Source: Streptomyces sp. JHA26
GTDB lineage: Bacteria > Actinomycetota > Actinomycetes > Streptomycetales > Streptomycetaceae
Reading direction: 5' to 3'
Length of the DNA: 64,000 nt
NCBI RefSeq assembly: GCF_002005565.1
Contig: NZ_BDJC01000012.1
Coordinates: forward strand, 1 to 64,000
Under the pieces are notes generated by a model. The model was given only the letters and a program-made list of their open reading frames with translations. It searched no databases and was not told the origin of the DNA. Position 1 is the stretch's first letter. Every line of letters begins with the position of its first letter. The translations under genes and the position numbers were made by a program. Shown one piece after another: positions 33,802-42,320 of this stretch.

Positions 33802-34727
33802 GCGTTCGGGAGCGGCTGTCGGACGCCCTGTACGGGGCCGGCTGGAGCACCGTCAAGAAGCTTCCCGAGCCGGTCGCGGCGCGGCTCGGCCGCACCGTCG
33901 CGGACCTCGCCTGGAAGCAGCGCGGCACGGGCGTGCGGCGGCTGGAGGGCAACTACGCGCGCGTGGTGCCGGACGCGGGCCCGGAGCGGCTCGCGGAGCT
34001 CTCGCGCGCGGGGATGCGCTCGTACCTGCGCTACTGGATGGAGTCCTTCCGGCTGCCCGCCTGGAGCGCCGGGCGCGTCAGGGCGGGCTTCGCCCCCGAG
34101 GACCTGCACCACCTGACCGAGGGCATGGACGCGGGCAAGGGCGTGGTGCTCGCCCTGCCGCACCTGGCCAACTGGGACCTCGCCGGCGCCTGGGTCACCA
34201 CGGAACTGGGCATCCCGTTCACGACCGTCGCCGAGCGCCTGAAGCCGGAGACCCTCTACGACCGCTTCGTCGCCTACCGGGAGGGCCTCGGCATGGAGGT
34301 CCTGCCGCACAGCGGCGGCTCGGCCTTCGGCACGCTGGCCCGGCGGCTGCGCGACGGCGGCCTGGTCTGCCTGGTCGCCGACCGCGACCTGTCCGCCTCC
34401 GGCGTGGAGGTCGACTTCTTCGGCGAGACGGCCCGCATGCCGGCCGGCCCCGCCCTGCTCGCCCAGCAGACCGGCGCACGGCTGGTGCCGGTGACGCTGT
34501 GGTACGACGACTCACCGGTCATGCGGGGCCGGGTCCACCCCCCGGTCGAGGTACCCGGGTCGGGTACGCGGCGCGAGAAGACGTCCGTCATGACGCAGGC
34601 GCTGGCCGACGCCTTCGCCACGGGGATCGCCGGCCATCCGGAGGACTGGCACATGCTCCAGCGCCTGTGGCTGAAGGACCTCGACCCGGCCAAGGCACCC
34701 GTCGCCGGCGAGCGGGACGCCTCGTGA
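33798..34727 (+). CDS. patA: Phosphatidylinositol mannoside acyltransferase (LPLAT/HtrB family)
   Basis: 309 residues, GTG 33798 overlapping the pgsA stop (GTGA). The lysophospholipid acyltransferase H-x4-D motif is present as LPHLANWDLAG near residues 115-125. Further family blocks are VCLVADRDLSASGVEVDFFG, with the substrate-side Arg, and GARLVPVTLWYDD. No membrane-spanning helix is evident; the family acts at the inner face of the membrane. By context it acylates the mannose of phosphatidylinositol mannosides made by the next gene product. Coupled to pimA by another 4-base overlap. Confidence 0.88.
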   Translation: MSVRERLSDALYGAGWSTVKKLPEPVAARLGRTVADLAWKQRGTGVRRLEGNYARVVPDAGPERLAELSRAGMRSYLRYWMESFRLPAWSAGRVRAGFAPEDLHHLTEGMDAGKGVVLALPHLANWDLAGAWVTTELGIPFTTVAERLKPETLYDRFVAYREGLGMEVLPHSGGSAFGTLARRLRDGGLVCLVADRDLSASGVEVDFFGETARMPAGPALLAQQTGARLVPVTLWYDDSPVMRGRVHPPVEVPGSGTRREKTSVMTQALADAFATGIAGHPEDWHMLQRLWLKDLDPAKAPVAGERDAS

Positions 34728-35938
34728 GGATCGGCATCGTCTGCCCGTACTCCTGGGACGTTCCGGGCGGCGTCCAGTTCCACATCCGCGACCTCGCCGA
34801 GTACTTCATCCGCCTCGGCCACGAGGTGTCCGTCCTCGCACCCGCCGACGACGACACCCCGCTGCCGCCGTACGTCGTCTCGGCCGGGCGCGCGGTACCG
34901 GTGCCGTACAACGGCTCGGTGGCCCGCCTGAACTTCGGCTTCCTGTCGGCGGCCCGGGTGCGGCGCTGGCTGCACGACGGCGCGTTCGACGTCATCCACA
35001 TCCACGAGCCGACCTCGCCGTCGCTGGGCCTGCTGACCTGCTGGGCGGCGCAGGGCCCGATCGTGGCCACCTTCCACACGTCCAACCCGCGCTCGCGGGC
35101 GATGATCGCCGCCTACGCGATCCTCCAGGCGGCCCTGGAGAAGATCAGCGCCCGGATCGCGGTGAGCGAGTACGCCCGGCGCACGCTCGTCGAGCACCTG
35201 GGCGGGGACGCGGTCGTCATCCCCAACGGCGTCGACGTCGGCTTCTTCGCCGAGGCCGAGCCCAAGCCCGAGTGGCAATCAGACGAGGCGCGAAGCTCCG
35301 TTGAGGGCGGTGGTGGGAGACGGGAGGGCGGCACGATCGGCTTCATCGGGCGCATCGACGAACCCCGCAAGGGCCTGCCGGTGCTGATGCGGGCCCTGCC
35401 GCGGATCCTCGCCGCCCGCCCGCGGACGCGGCTGCTGGTCGCCGGGCGCGGCGACGAGAAGGAGGCGGTGGCCTCCCTGCCCGCCGAGCTGCGCTCCCGG
35501 GTGGAGTTCCTCGGCATGATCAGCGACGAGGACAAGGCCCGCTTCCTGCGCAGCGTCGACCTGTACGTGGCGCCCAACACGGGGGGCGAGAGCTTCGGCA
35601 TCATCCTCGTCGAGGCCATGTCGGCGGGCGCCCCCGTGCTCGCCTCCGACCTGGACGCCTTCGCCCAGGTCCTCGACCAGGGGGCGGCCGGCGAGCTGTT
35701 CGCCACCGAGGACGCCGACGCGCTGGCCGAGGCGGCCCTGCGGCTGCTGGCGGACCCGGAGCGCCGGGCCGCGCTGCGGGAACGGGGCAGCGCGCACGTA
35801 CGGCGCTTCGACTGGTCGACGGTGGGCGCGGACATCCTGTCCGTCTACGAGACGGTGACGGCGGGTGCGGCGGCGGTGGCGACGGACGAGCGGGCGACGG
35901 GCCTGCGGGCACGTTTCGGACTGGCGGCGAAGGACTGA
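34724..35938 (+). CDS. pimA: GT4 phosphatidylinositol alpha-mannosyltransferase (PimA-like)
   Basis: 404 residues, GTG 34724 overlapping the upstream stop. The GT-B fold begins IGIVCPYSWDVPGGVQFHI; the linker region and C-terminal half carry TIGFIGRIDEPRKGLPVLM, LLVAGRGDE and the GT4 donor motif ESFGIILVEAMSAGAPV. It transfers mannose from GDP-mannose to phosphatidylinositol, the first step of mannoside synthesis, at the cytoplasmic membrane face. Residues 186-203 (SDEARSSVEGGGGRREGG) interrupt the domain junction and are coded by sequence with poor third-position GC (about 35276-35330), unlike the rest of the gene; this looks like a small in-frame insertion. The reading frame is kept, and the two domains are intact. 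Confidence 0.9.
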   Translation: MRIGIVCPYSWDVPGGVQFHIRDLAEYFIRLGHEVSVLAPADDDTPLPPYVVSAGRAVPVPYNGSVARLNFGFLSAARVRRWLHDGAFDVIHIHEPTSPSLGLLTCWAAQGPIVATFHTSNPRSRAMIAAYAILQAALEKISARIAVSEYARRTLVEHLGGDAVVIPNGVDVGFFAEAEPKPEWQSDEARSSVEGGGGRREGGTIGFIGRIDEPRKGLPVLMRALPRILAARPRTRLLVAGRGDEKEAVASLPAELRSRVEFLGMISDEDKARFLRSVDLYVAPNTGGESFGIILVEAMSAGAPVLASDLDAFAQVLDQGAAGELFATEDADALAEAALRLLADPERRAALRERGSAHVRRFDWSTVGADILSVYETVTAGAAAVATDERATGLRARFGLAAKD

Positions 35939-35998
35939 ACGGCGGGCCGTGTCGCCGGCCCGTCCCCGAGACGCCCCCTCCGGGGGAGTCCGAGGGCC

Positions 35999-36055
35999 GG
36001 GGGCTGATGCCCCCGGCCCTCGGGCCGAAGCGGGGTGCCGGGGGCATCAGCCCCC
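35999..36055 (+). terminator. 19-bp perfect inverted repeat after pimA
   Basis: Bases 35999-36017 (GGGGGCTGATGCCCCCGGC) are the exact reverse complement of 36037-36055, with a 19-base spacer. It starts 60 bases past the pimA stop and probably terminates the pgsA-patA-pimA transcript. Each arm is itself nearly palindromic. Confidence 0.7.
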
Positions 36056-36104
36056 GTCGACGCCCACCGCGGAGGCGTCCGACCGATCCGGGGAAGCACT
36101 CCCG

Positions 36105-36110
36105 TAGGGT
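36105..36110 (+). promoter_or_regulatory. -10 box of a leaderless LemA-like gene
   Basis: TAGGGT, eight bases before GTG 36119. No Shine-Dalgarno is present, so a leaderless message is the best reading. Confidence 0.5.
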
Positions 36111-36118
36111 TGCCGCCC

Positions 36119-36661
36119 GTGACTCCGACTCTCATCTGGATCCTGGTCGTCCTCGTCGCGACCGGCCTGTACCTGAGCTGGACGGCGGGGCGGCTGGACC
36201 GGCTGCACGCCCGGATCGACGCCGCCCGCGCCGCGCTCGACGCACAGCTGCTGCGCAGGGCCTCCGTGGCCCAGGAGCTGGCCACCTCGGGCGTGCTCGA
36301 CCCGGCCGCCTCGATCGTCCTGTACGAGGCCGCGCACGCCGCCCGGCAGGCCGAGGAGGAGCAGCGGGAGGTCGCCGAGAGCGAACTGAGCCAGGCCCTG
36401 CGGGCGGTGTTCGAGGACGCCCGGCAGGTGGAGGCGGTGCGCGAGGCGCCCGGAGGGGAGGAGGCGGCCCGCGAACTGACCGAGGCGGTCCGCAGGGTGC
36501 CGATGGCCCGCCGCTTCCACAACGACGCCGTGGGCGCCGCGCGCCGCCTGCGCGAACACCGCAAGGTGCGCTGGTTCCGGCTGGCCGGACACGCCCCCTT
36601 CCCGCTGGCCTTCGAGATGGACGACGAACCGCCCGCGGCGCTGATGGACAGGTCCGCCTGA
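36119..36661 (+). CDS. LemA-like single-pass membrane protein
   Basis: 180 residues, GTG 36119. A hydrophobic helix at about 3-20 ([17 protein letters not shown]) is followed by a coiled segment: [32 protein letters not shown] (24-55). This resembles the RLxRLRxRVDxAxxxIDxQLxRRxDL pattern of LemA. The end ([18 protein letters not shown], then [11 protein letters not shown]) matches the YNDAV...F-E tail of that family. LemA proteins are N-anchored with a cytoplasmic or external helical bundle; function is poorly known. In mycobacteria the gene after pimA also encodes a membrane protein, so the position is conserved. Family assignment is by eye. Confidence 0.6.
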   Translation: MTPTLIWILVVLVATGLYLSWTAGRLDRLHARIDAARAALDAQLLRRASVAQELATSGVLDPAASIVLYEAAHAARQAEEEQREVAESELSQALRAVFEDARQVEAVREAPGGEEAARELTEAVRRVPMARRFHNDAVGAARRLREHRKVRWFRLAGHAPFPLAFEMDDEPPAALMDRSA

Positions 36662-36788
36662 CCGCCGTCCCGGGCCCCTCTGCCGCAAAAGGATCCACCG
36701 GCTGTCCATTGGCCCTTGCTGTGGCCTGGTCCCTTCGCGTTTCCTCAGTGCTGCAGAAACCCCCCTTTTTCTGATCAGCGAGGTACCC
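36662..36788 (+). promoter_or_regulatory. Leader/promoter region of pdxS
   Basis: A relatively AT-rich 127 bases. Near 36710-36732 TGGCC occurs twice, 12 bases apart (TGGCCCTTGCTG then TGGCCTGGTCC), which could be half-sites for a MocR-type PdxR regulator; this is a guess. A C/T-rich run (CCCCCCTTTTT) precedes the start by 12 bases. No clear -35/-10 pair. Confidence 0.3.
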
Positions 36789-37700
36789 GTGTCCAGCACG
36801 CTCTCCGAGAACCAGACCCCCGAGACCGGCACCGCCCGCGTGAAGCGCGGCATGGCCGAGCAGCTCAAGGGCGGCGTGATCATGGACGTCGTCACGCCGG
36901 AGCAGGCGAAGATCGCCGAGGACGCGGGCGCCGTCGCCGTCATGGCGCTGGAGCGGGTCCCGGCCGACATCCGCAAGGACGGCGGCGTGGCCCGGATGTC
37001 CGACCCGGACATGATCGAGGGCATCATCGACGCCGTCTCGATCCCCGTGATGGCCAAGTCCCGCATCGGCCACTTCGTCGAGGCCCAGGTCCTGCAGTCC
37101 CTCGGCGTCGACTACATCGACGAGTCCGAGGTCCTCACCCCGGCCGACGAGGTCAACCACTCCGACAAGTGGGCCTTCACGACCCCCTTCGTCTGCGGCG
37201 CCACCAACCTCGGCGAGGCCCTGCGTCGCATCGCCGAGGGCGCGGCCATGATCCGCTCCAAGGGCGAGGCCGGCACCGGCAACGTCGTCGAGGCCGTGCG
37301 CCACCTGCGCCAGATCAAGAACGAGATCGCCCGCCTGCGCGGCTACGACAACAACGAGCTGTACGCCGCCGCCAAGGAGCTGCGCGCCCCGTACGAGCTG
37401 GTCCGCGAGGTCGCCGAGCTGGGCAAGCTCCCGGTGGTCCTGTTCTCCGCCGGTGGTGTCGCCACCCCCGCCGACGCCGCGCTGATGCGCCAGCTCGGCG
37501 CCGAGGGCGTCTTCGTCGGCTCCGGCATCTTCAAGTCCGGCGACCCGGCCAAGCGCGCCGCCGCCATCGTGAAGGCCACCACCTTCTACGACGACCCGAA
37601 GATCATCGCGGACGCGTCCCGCAACCTCGGCGAGGCCATGGTCGGCATCAACTGCGACACCCTCCCCGAGACCGAGCGCTACGCCAACCGCGGCTGGTAA
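36789..37700 (+). CDS. pdxS: Pyridoxal 5'-phosphate synthase subunit PdxS
   Basis: 303 residues, GTG 36789 with GAGG a few bases upstream. The TIM-barrel synthase is complete: [31 protein letters not shown], the lysine-bearing [13 protein letters not shown], and [18 protein letters not shown], plus the phosphate-binding [12 protein letters not shown] and [14 protein letters not shown]. It condenses ribose 5-phosphate, glyceraldehyde 3-phosphate and ammonia into PLP in a 12+12 complex with PdxT. The glutaminase gene follows after 12 bases, so the pair is one operon. Confidence 0.97.
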   Translation: MSSTLSENQTPETGTARVKRGMAEQLKGGVIMDVVTPEQAKIAEDAGAVAVMALERVPADIRKDGGVARMSDPDMIEGIIDAVSIPVMAKSRIGHFVEAQVLQSLGVDYIDESEVLTPADEVNHSDKWAFTTPFVCGATNLGEALRRIAEGAAMIRSKGEAGTGNVVEAVRHLRQIKNEIARLRGYDNNELYAAAKELRAPYELVREVAELGKLPVVLFSAGGVATPADAALMRQLGAEGVFVGSGIFKSGDPAKRAAAIVKATTFYDDPKIIADASRNLGEAMVGINCDTLPETERYANRGW

Positions 37701-37712
37701 GGCACCGGATCC

Positions 37713-38321
37713 ATGAGTGACACCCCCGTCATCGGCGTCCTGGCCCTCCAGGGCGACGTACGGGAGCACCTCGTCGCCCTGGCCGCGGCCGATGCCGTGG
37801 CCAGGCCGGTCAGGCGCCCCGAAGAACTCGCCGAGGTCGACGGCCTGGTCATCCCCGGCGGCGAGTCCACCACCATCTCCAAGCTGGCCGTCCTGTTCGG
37901 CGTGATGGAACCGCTCCGCGCCCGCGTGCGCGACGGCATGCCCGTCTACGGCACCTGCGCCGGCATGATCATGCTGGCCGACAAGATCCTCGACCCGCGC
38001 TCGGGCCAGGAGACCGTCGGCGGCATCGACATGATCGTGCGCCGCAACGCCTTCGGACGGCAGAACGAGTCCTTCGAGGCGGCCGTCGACATCGAGGGCG
38101 TGGCGGGCGATCCTGTCGAGGGCGTGTTCATCCGCGCCCCCTGGGTCGAGTCCGTGGGCGCCGCGGCCGAGGTGCTCGCCGAGCACGACGGCCACATCGT
38201 CGCGGTCCGCCAGGGCAACGCGCTGGCCACGTCGTTCCACCCGGAGCTGACCGGCGACCACCGCGTCCACCGCCTCTTCGCCGACATGGTGCGCGCGAAC
38301 CGGGCGGCGGAGTCCTTGTAG
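37713..38321 (+). CDS. pdxT: Pyridoxal 5'-phosphate synthase glutaminase subunit PdxT
   Basis: 202 residues, ATG 37713. The class I glutaminase triad is present: Cys82 in YGTCAGMI, and His-x-Glu in SFHPELTGD near residues 173-181. [12 protein letters not shown] and [12 protein letters not shown] are standard PdxT motifs. It hydrolyses glutamine and channels ammonia into the PdxS barrel. The start is 12 bases after pdxS. Confidence 0.97.
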   Translation: MSDTPVIGVLALQGDVREHLVALAAADAVARPVRRPEELAEVDGLVIPGGESTTISKLAVLFGVMEPLRARVRDGMPVYGTCAGMIMLADKILDPRSGQETVGGIDMIVRRNAFGRQNESFEAAVDIEGVAGDPVEGVFIRAPWVESVGAAAEVLAEHDGHIVAVRQGNALATSFHPELTGDHRVHRLFADMVRANRAAESL

Positions 38322-38368
38322 GATTCCTGCGTTCGTTCAAAGACGGGTTACGCGAAGGAGACAGGCAG

Positions 38369-39121
38369 ATGTCCGGCCACTCTAAATGGGCCACGACGAA
38401 GCACAAGAAGGCCGTCATCGATGCCAAGCGCGGCAAGCTCTTCGCGAAGCTGATCAAGAACATCGAGGTGGCGGCCCGCATGGGCGGCGCCGACATCGAC
38501 GGCAACCCGACGCTCTACGACGCCATCCAGAAGGCGAAGAAGCAGTCGGTGCCGAACAAGAACATCGACTCCGCGGTCAAGCGCGGCGCCGGCCTGGAGG
38601 CCGGTGGCGCCGACTACGAGACGATCATGTACGAGGGTTACGGCCCCAACGGTGTCGCGGTGCTCATCGAGTGCCTCACCGACAACCGCAACCGCGCCGC
38701 CTCCGACGTCCGCGTCGCCATGACCCGCAACGGCGGCTCCATGGCCGACCCGGGTTCGGTGTCGTACCTGTTCAACCGCAAGGGCGTCGTGATCGTCCCC
38801 AAGGGCGAGCTGACCGAGGACGACGTGCTCGGCGCCGTCCTGGACGCGGGCGCCGAGGAGGTCAACGACCTCGGCGAGACCTTCGAGGTCATCAGCGAGG
38901 CCACCGACCTGGTCGCGGTCCGCACCGCCCTCCAGGACGCCGGCATCGACTACGAGTCCGCCGACGCCAACTTCGTCCCGACCATGCAGGTCGAGCTGGA
39001 CGAGGAGGGCGCCCGGAAGATCTTCAAGCTGATCGACGCCCTCGAGGACAGCGACGACGTGCAGAACGTCTTCGCCAACTTCGACGTCAGCGACGAGGTC
39101 ATGGAGAAGGTCGACGCGTAG
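38369..39121 (+). CDS. yebC: YebC/PmpR family protein (TACO1 type)
   Basis: 250 residues, ATG 38369 with GAAGGAGA about 10 bases upstream. The start [29 protein letters not shown] pattern and the middle [18 protein letters not shown] are diagnostic. YebC proteins have been described as transcription regulators and, more recently, as factors that relieve ribosome stalling at proline-rich sites. It sits just before ruvC, the usual bacterial order, but with its own terminator after it, so it is not strictly coupled to the ruv genes. Confidence 0.95.
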   Translation: MSGHSKWATTKHKKAVIDAKRGKLFAKLIKNIEVAARMGGADIDGNPTLYDAIQKAKKQSVPNKNIDSAVKRGAGLEAGGADYETIMYEGYGPNGVAVLIECLTDNRNRAASDVRVAMTRNGGSMADPGSVSYLFNRKGVVIVPKGELTEDDVLGAVLDAGAEEVNDLGETFEVISEATDLVAVRTALQDAGIDYESADANFVPTMQVELDEEGARKIFKLIDALEDSDDVQNVFANFDVSDEVMEKVDA

Positions 39122-39144
39122 CGCCCGCACGCGCGACGGCACCC

Positions 39145-39179
39145 CGGCGGGCCGGAGGGACACGTCCCCCGGCCCGCCG
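39145..39179 (+). terminator. Hairpin between yebC and ruvC
   Basis: CGGCGGGCCGG at 39145-39155 pairs with CCGGCCCGCCG at 39169-39179, with further pairing inside (AGGGA with TCCCC less one base). Confidence 0.7.
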
Positions 39180-39237
39180 CCGTTGTCGGTGGTACCCGAT
39201 AGCCTGCACAAACAGGTGATCGAGGGAAGGCGTGGGC

Positions 39238-39822
39238 GTGCGTGTACTGGGGGTGGACCCGGGGCTGACCCGTTGCGGGGTCGGTGTCGTCGAGGGCGTC
39301 GCGGGCAGGCCGCTGACCATGCTCGGCGTCGGTGTCGTCCGCACCCCCGCGGACGCCGACCTCGGCCACCGCCTCGTCGCCGTCGAGCAGGGCATCGAGC
39401 AGTGGCTGGACGAGTACCGGCCGGAGTTCGTCGCCGTGGAGCGCGTCTTCAGCCAGCACAACGTCCGCACGGTGATGGGCACCGCCCAGGCCAGCGCCGT
39501 CGCCATCCTCTGCGCCTCCCGCCGCGGCATCCCCGTCGCCCTGCACACCCCCAGCGAGGTCAAGGCCGCCGTGACCGGCAGCGGACGCGCCGAGAAGGCC
39601 CAGGTGGGCGCCATGGTCACCCGCCTGCTGCGGCTGGCCGCGCCCCCGAAGCCCGCAGACGCGGCCGACGCGCTCGCCCTGGCCATCTGCCACATCTGGC
39701 GGTCCCCCGCGCAGAACCGGCTCCAGCAGGCCGCCGCCCTGCACGCCTCCCGGGGCCTGCGGACCCCGGGAACCCCGCGCACCCCGAAAGCCCCGCACGC
39801 ACCGAAAGGCCATACGGCATGA
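39238..39822 (+). CDS. ruvC: Holliday junction resolvase RuvC
   Basis: 194 residues. GTG 39238 is chosen over GTG 39232 because GAGGGAAGG ends seven bases before it. The four catalytic acids are Asp7 ([11 protein letters not shown]), Glu68 (VAVERVF), Asp141 and Asp144 ([10 protein letters not shown]), matching E. coli RuvC spacing. It cuts Holliday junctions symmetrically with the RuvAB motor. The C-terminus has an unusual Pro/Thr/Lys-rich tail ([17 protein letters not shown]) beyond the nuclease fold. The stop overlaps the ruvA start by four bases. Confidence 0.97.
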   Translation: MRVLGVDPGLTRCGVGVVEGVAGRPLTMLGVGVVRTPADADLGHRLVAVEQGIEQWLDEYRPEFVAVERVFSQHNVRTVMGTAQASAVAILCASRRGIPVALHTPSEVKAAVTGSGRAEKAQVGAMVTRLLRLAAPPKPADAADALALAICHIWRSPAQNRLQQAAALHASRGLRTPGTPRTPKAPHAPKGHTA

Positions 39823-40424
39823 TCGCCTTCGTCAGTGGCACGGTCGCCGCCCTCGCCCCCGACACCGCGGTGGTGGAGGTCGGCGGTGTCGGCATGGCCG
39901 TCCAGTGCACGCCGAACACGCTCTCCGCCCTCCGCGTCGGCAAGCCCACCAAGCTCGCCACCTCCCTCGTCGTCCGCGAGGACTCCCTGACGCTGTACGG
40001 CTTCGCCGACGACGACGAGCGCCAGGTCTTCGAGCTGCTCCAGACCGCCAGCGGCGTCGGCCCCCGCCTGGCACAGGCGATGCTGGCCGTGCACAGCCCC
40101 GACGCCCTGCGCAGGGCCGTCTCCACCGGGGACGAGAAGGCCCTGACCGCCGTCCCGGGCATCGGCAAGAAGGGCGCCCAGAAGCTGCTGCTGGAGCTGA
40201 AGGACCGGCTCGGCGAACCGGTCGGCGCCCCCGCCGTCGGCGCACCCGTCAGCACCGGATGGCGCGACCAGCTGCACGCCGCCCTCATCGGCCTGGGGTA
40301 CGCGACCCGTGAGGCCGACGAGGCCGTGTCCGCCGTGGCGCCCCAGGCGGAGGCCGCCGGGGGCAAGCCCCAGGTGGGGCAGCTGCTCAAGGCGGCCCTG
40401 CAGACACTGAACCGCGCCCGATAG
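39819..40424 (+). CDS. ruvA: Holliday junction DNA-binding protein RuvA
   Basis: 201 residues, ATG 39819 overlapping the ruvC stop. The N-terminal OB-fold ([11 protein letters not shown]...[11 protein letters not shown]), the two helix-hairpin-helix motifs ([14 protein letters not shown] and [16 protein letters not shown]) and the C-terminal RuvB-binding domain ([22 protein letters not shown]) are complete. It forms a tetramer on four-way junctions and loads RuvB. Confidence 0.97.
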   Translation: MIAFVSGTVAALAPDTAVVEVGGVGMAVQCTPNTLSALRVGKPTKLATSLVVREDSLTLYGFADDDERQVFELLQTASGVGPRLAQAMLAVHSPDALRRAVSTGDEKALTAVPGIGKKGAQKLLLELKDRLGEPVGAPAVGAPVSTGWRDQLHAALIGLGYATREADEAVSAVAPQAEAAGGKPQVGQLLKAALQTLNRAR

Positions 40425-40451
40425 TCCGTAGCGAGAGCCGAGGCACACCTC

Positions 40452-41525
40452 ATGAACTGGGACGACACGACCGACACCGAGGCCGCCGGAGAGCGGCTGG
40501 TGGGATCGGTCGCCGACGGCGAGGACCAGGCCGTGGAGGCGGCCCTGCGCCCCAAGGACCTGGGCGAGTTCATCGGCCAGGAGAAGGTCCGCGAGCAGCT
40601 CGACCTCGTCCTGCGCGCCGCACGCGCGCGCGGGGCCACCGCCGACCACGTCCTGCTCTCCGGCGCCCCCGGCCTCGGCAAGACCACCCTCTCGATGATC
40701 ATCGCGGCCGAGATGGGCGCCCCCATCCGCATCACCTCCGGCCCCGCCATCCAGCACGCCGGCGACCTCGCCGCGATCCTCTCCTCCCTCCAGGAGGGCG
40801 AGGTCCTCTTCCTCGACGAGATCCACCGCATGTCCCGGCCCGCCGAGGAGATGCTCTACATGGCGATGGAGGACTTCCGCGTCGACGTCATCGTCGGCAA
40901 GGGCCCGGGCGCCACCGCCATCCCGCTCGAACTGCCCCCGTTCACCCTGGTCGGCGCCACCACGCGCGCGGGCCTGCTGCCGCCCCCGCTGCGCGACCGC
41001 TTCGGTTTCACCGCGCACATGGAGTTCTACGGACCGGCCGAGCTGGAACGCGTGGTCCACCGCTCCGCGGGCCTGCTCGACGTCGAGATCGACCCGGCCG
41101 GCGCCGCCGAGATCGCCGGTCGCTCCCGCGGCACCCCCCGCATCGCCAACCGCCTGCTGCGCCGCGTCCGCGACTACGCCCAGGTCAAGGCCGACGGCCT
41201 GATCACCCGGGAGATCGCCGCCGCCGCCCTCGCGGTCTACGAGGTCGACGCCCGGGGCCTGGACCGCCTCGACCGGGCCGTGCTGGAGGCGCTGCTCAAG
41301 CTGTTCGGCGGCGGTCCCGTCGGCCTGTCCACGCTCGCCGTCGCCGTGGGGGAGGAGCGTGAGACAGTGGAAGAGGTCGCCGAACCCTTCCTCGTGCGGG
41401 AGGGCCTCCTGGCCCGCACCCCACGCGGGCGGGTCGCGACCCCGGCGGCCTGGGCGCACCTCGGTCTCACCCCGCCGCGCGCGCAGAACTCCGGAAAGGG
41501 ACAACAGGACTTGTTCGGGGCGTGA
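40452..41525 (+). CDS. ruvB: Holliday junction branch-migration ATPase RuvB
   Basis: 357 residues, ATG 40452, 27 bases after ruvA. Walker [10 protein letters not shown] with Lys77, Walker [10 protein letters not shown], sensor I VGATTRAG, and the arginine-finger region LRDRFGF are all present, followed by the winged-helix domain ([20 protein letters not shown], then [14 protein letters not shown]). It drives branch migration as a hexamer on RuvA. The last 15 residues ([14 protein letters not shown]) end with a QxxLF peptide that resembles a beta-clamp-binding motif; this is an observation only. Confidence 0.97.
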   Translation: MNWDDTTDTEAAGERLVGSVADGEDQAVEAALRPKDLGEFIGQEKVREQLDLVLRAARARGATADHVLLSGAPGLGKTTLSMIIAAEMGAPIRITSGPAIQHAGDLAAILSSLQEGEVLFLDEIHRMSRPAEEMLYMAMEDFRVDVIVGKGPGATAIPLELPPFTLVGATTRAGLLPPPLRDRFGFTAHMEFYGPAELERVVHRSAGLLDVEIDPAGAAEIAGRSRGTPRIANRLLRRVRDYAQVKADGLITREIAAAALAVYEVDARGLDRLDRAVLEALLKLFGGGPVGLSTLAVAVGEERETVEEVAEPFLVREGLLARTPRGRVATPAAWAHLGLTPPRAQNSGKGQQDLFGA

Positions 41526-41583
41526 CGCCCCCGCTCCGGCGAGGACATTCGCCGGAGCAGGAACCCCGGTGTCATGCTGAGCG

Positions 41584-41613
41584 TTGTTCCATGCGCGCGG
41601 ACTCGCTTAGACT
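41584..41613 (+). promoter_or_regulatory. Promoter of the yajC-secD-secF-apt operon
   Basis: TTGTTC at 41584-41589 and TAGACT at 41608-41613, spacing 18. The start would be about 80 bases before yajC. The leader (41614-41700) contains CGCCGA/TCGGCG repeats that could form a hairpin. Confidence 0.55.
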
Positions 41614-41700
41614 CCGCCGATGCCGCCCTTGTCGGCGGCGTACACACCCCCAACCATCAGGCCGCCCACCATCGCGGTCGTGTGAAGGAAGTACCGACCC

Positions 41701-42198
41701 GTGAGTCTCGTGACCCTCCTCCCGTTCATCGTGCTCATCGGGGCCATGTTCCTGATGACGCGGTCGGCGAAGAAGAAGCAGCAGCAGGCCGCCGACATGC
41801 GGAACCAGATGCAGCCCGGTTCCGGTGTCCGCACCATCGGGGGCATGTACGCCACGGTCAAGGAGGTCAACGAGGACACGGTCCTCCTCGACGCCGGTCC
41901 GGGTGTCGAGCTGCTCTTCGCCAAGAACTCCATCGGTGCCGTCCTCACCGACGACGAGTACAACCGCATCGTCCACGGCATCGAGCACGACCTGAAGTCC
42001 GACGCCGACATCGTTCCGGACGACGCCTCCTCCCTCACCGAGACCGACGTCCCGGCCGCCGACGACTCCGACGGCAAGTCCGTCGACCTCGGCAAGAAGG
42101 ACGCGGCCGACGAGCCGACGGCCGACGCCGCGCCCGCCGAGGCGACGACGGCGGACGAGCAGCCGAAGAAGTCCGACGGCGGCTCCGAGGCGAAGTAG
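41701..42198 (+). CDS. yajC: Sec translocon accessory subunit YajC
   Basis: 165 residues, GTG 41701. One N-terminal helix (LVTLLPFIVLIGAMFLMTR, 3-21) is followed by KKKQQQAADMRNQMQPGSGVRTIGGMYATVKEV, the family core. The C-terminal 70 residues are an acidic Asp/Ala/Thr tail not found in E. coli YajC. It associates with SecDF to aid export. It is followed by secD at a 122-base distance that contains no terminator-like hairpin strong enough to separate them. Confidence 0.93.
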   Translation: MSLVTLLPFIVLIGAMFLMTRSAKKKQQQAADMRNQMQPGSGVRTIGGMYATVKEVNEDTVLLDAGPGVELLFAKNSIGAVLTDDEYNRIVHGIEHDLKSDADIVPDDASSLTETDVPAADDSDGKSVDLGKKDAADEPTADAAPAEATTADEQPKKSDGGSEAK

Positions 42199-42320
42199 CC
42201 GCGCCCCGAGGTGCACGGACCGTTCCCGTGCGCCCCGCGCGTCGCGCGGATCCCCACACCATGTGATGTCCGCCGGTGCGCCGTCCCGGCGTGACGCGGC
42301 TCGAGAGGGAGTACGAACAG

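Noticed and set aside
28923..34727. Very long plus-strand open frame (over 1900 codons) running antisense to two genes and then into the PIM operon
   Set aside because: High GC removes stop codons from shadow frames; its first two thirds lie opposite the membrane protein and EF-G paralogue and have no protein-like composition. Only the part from 33798 (patA) is real.
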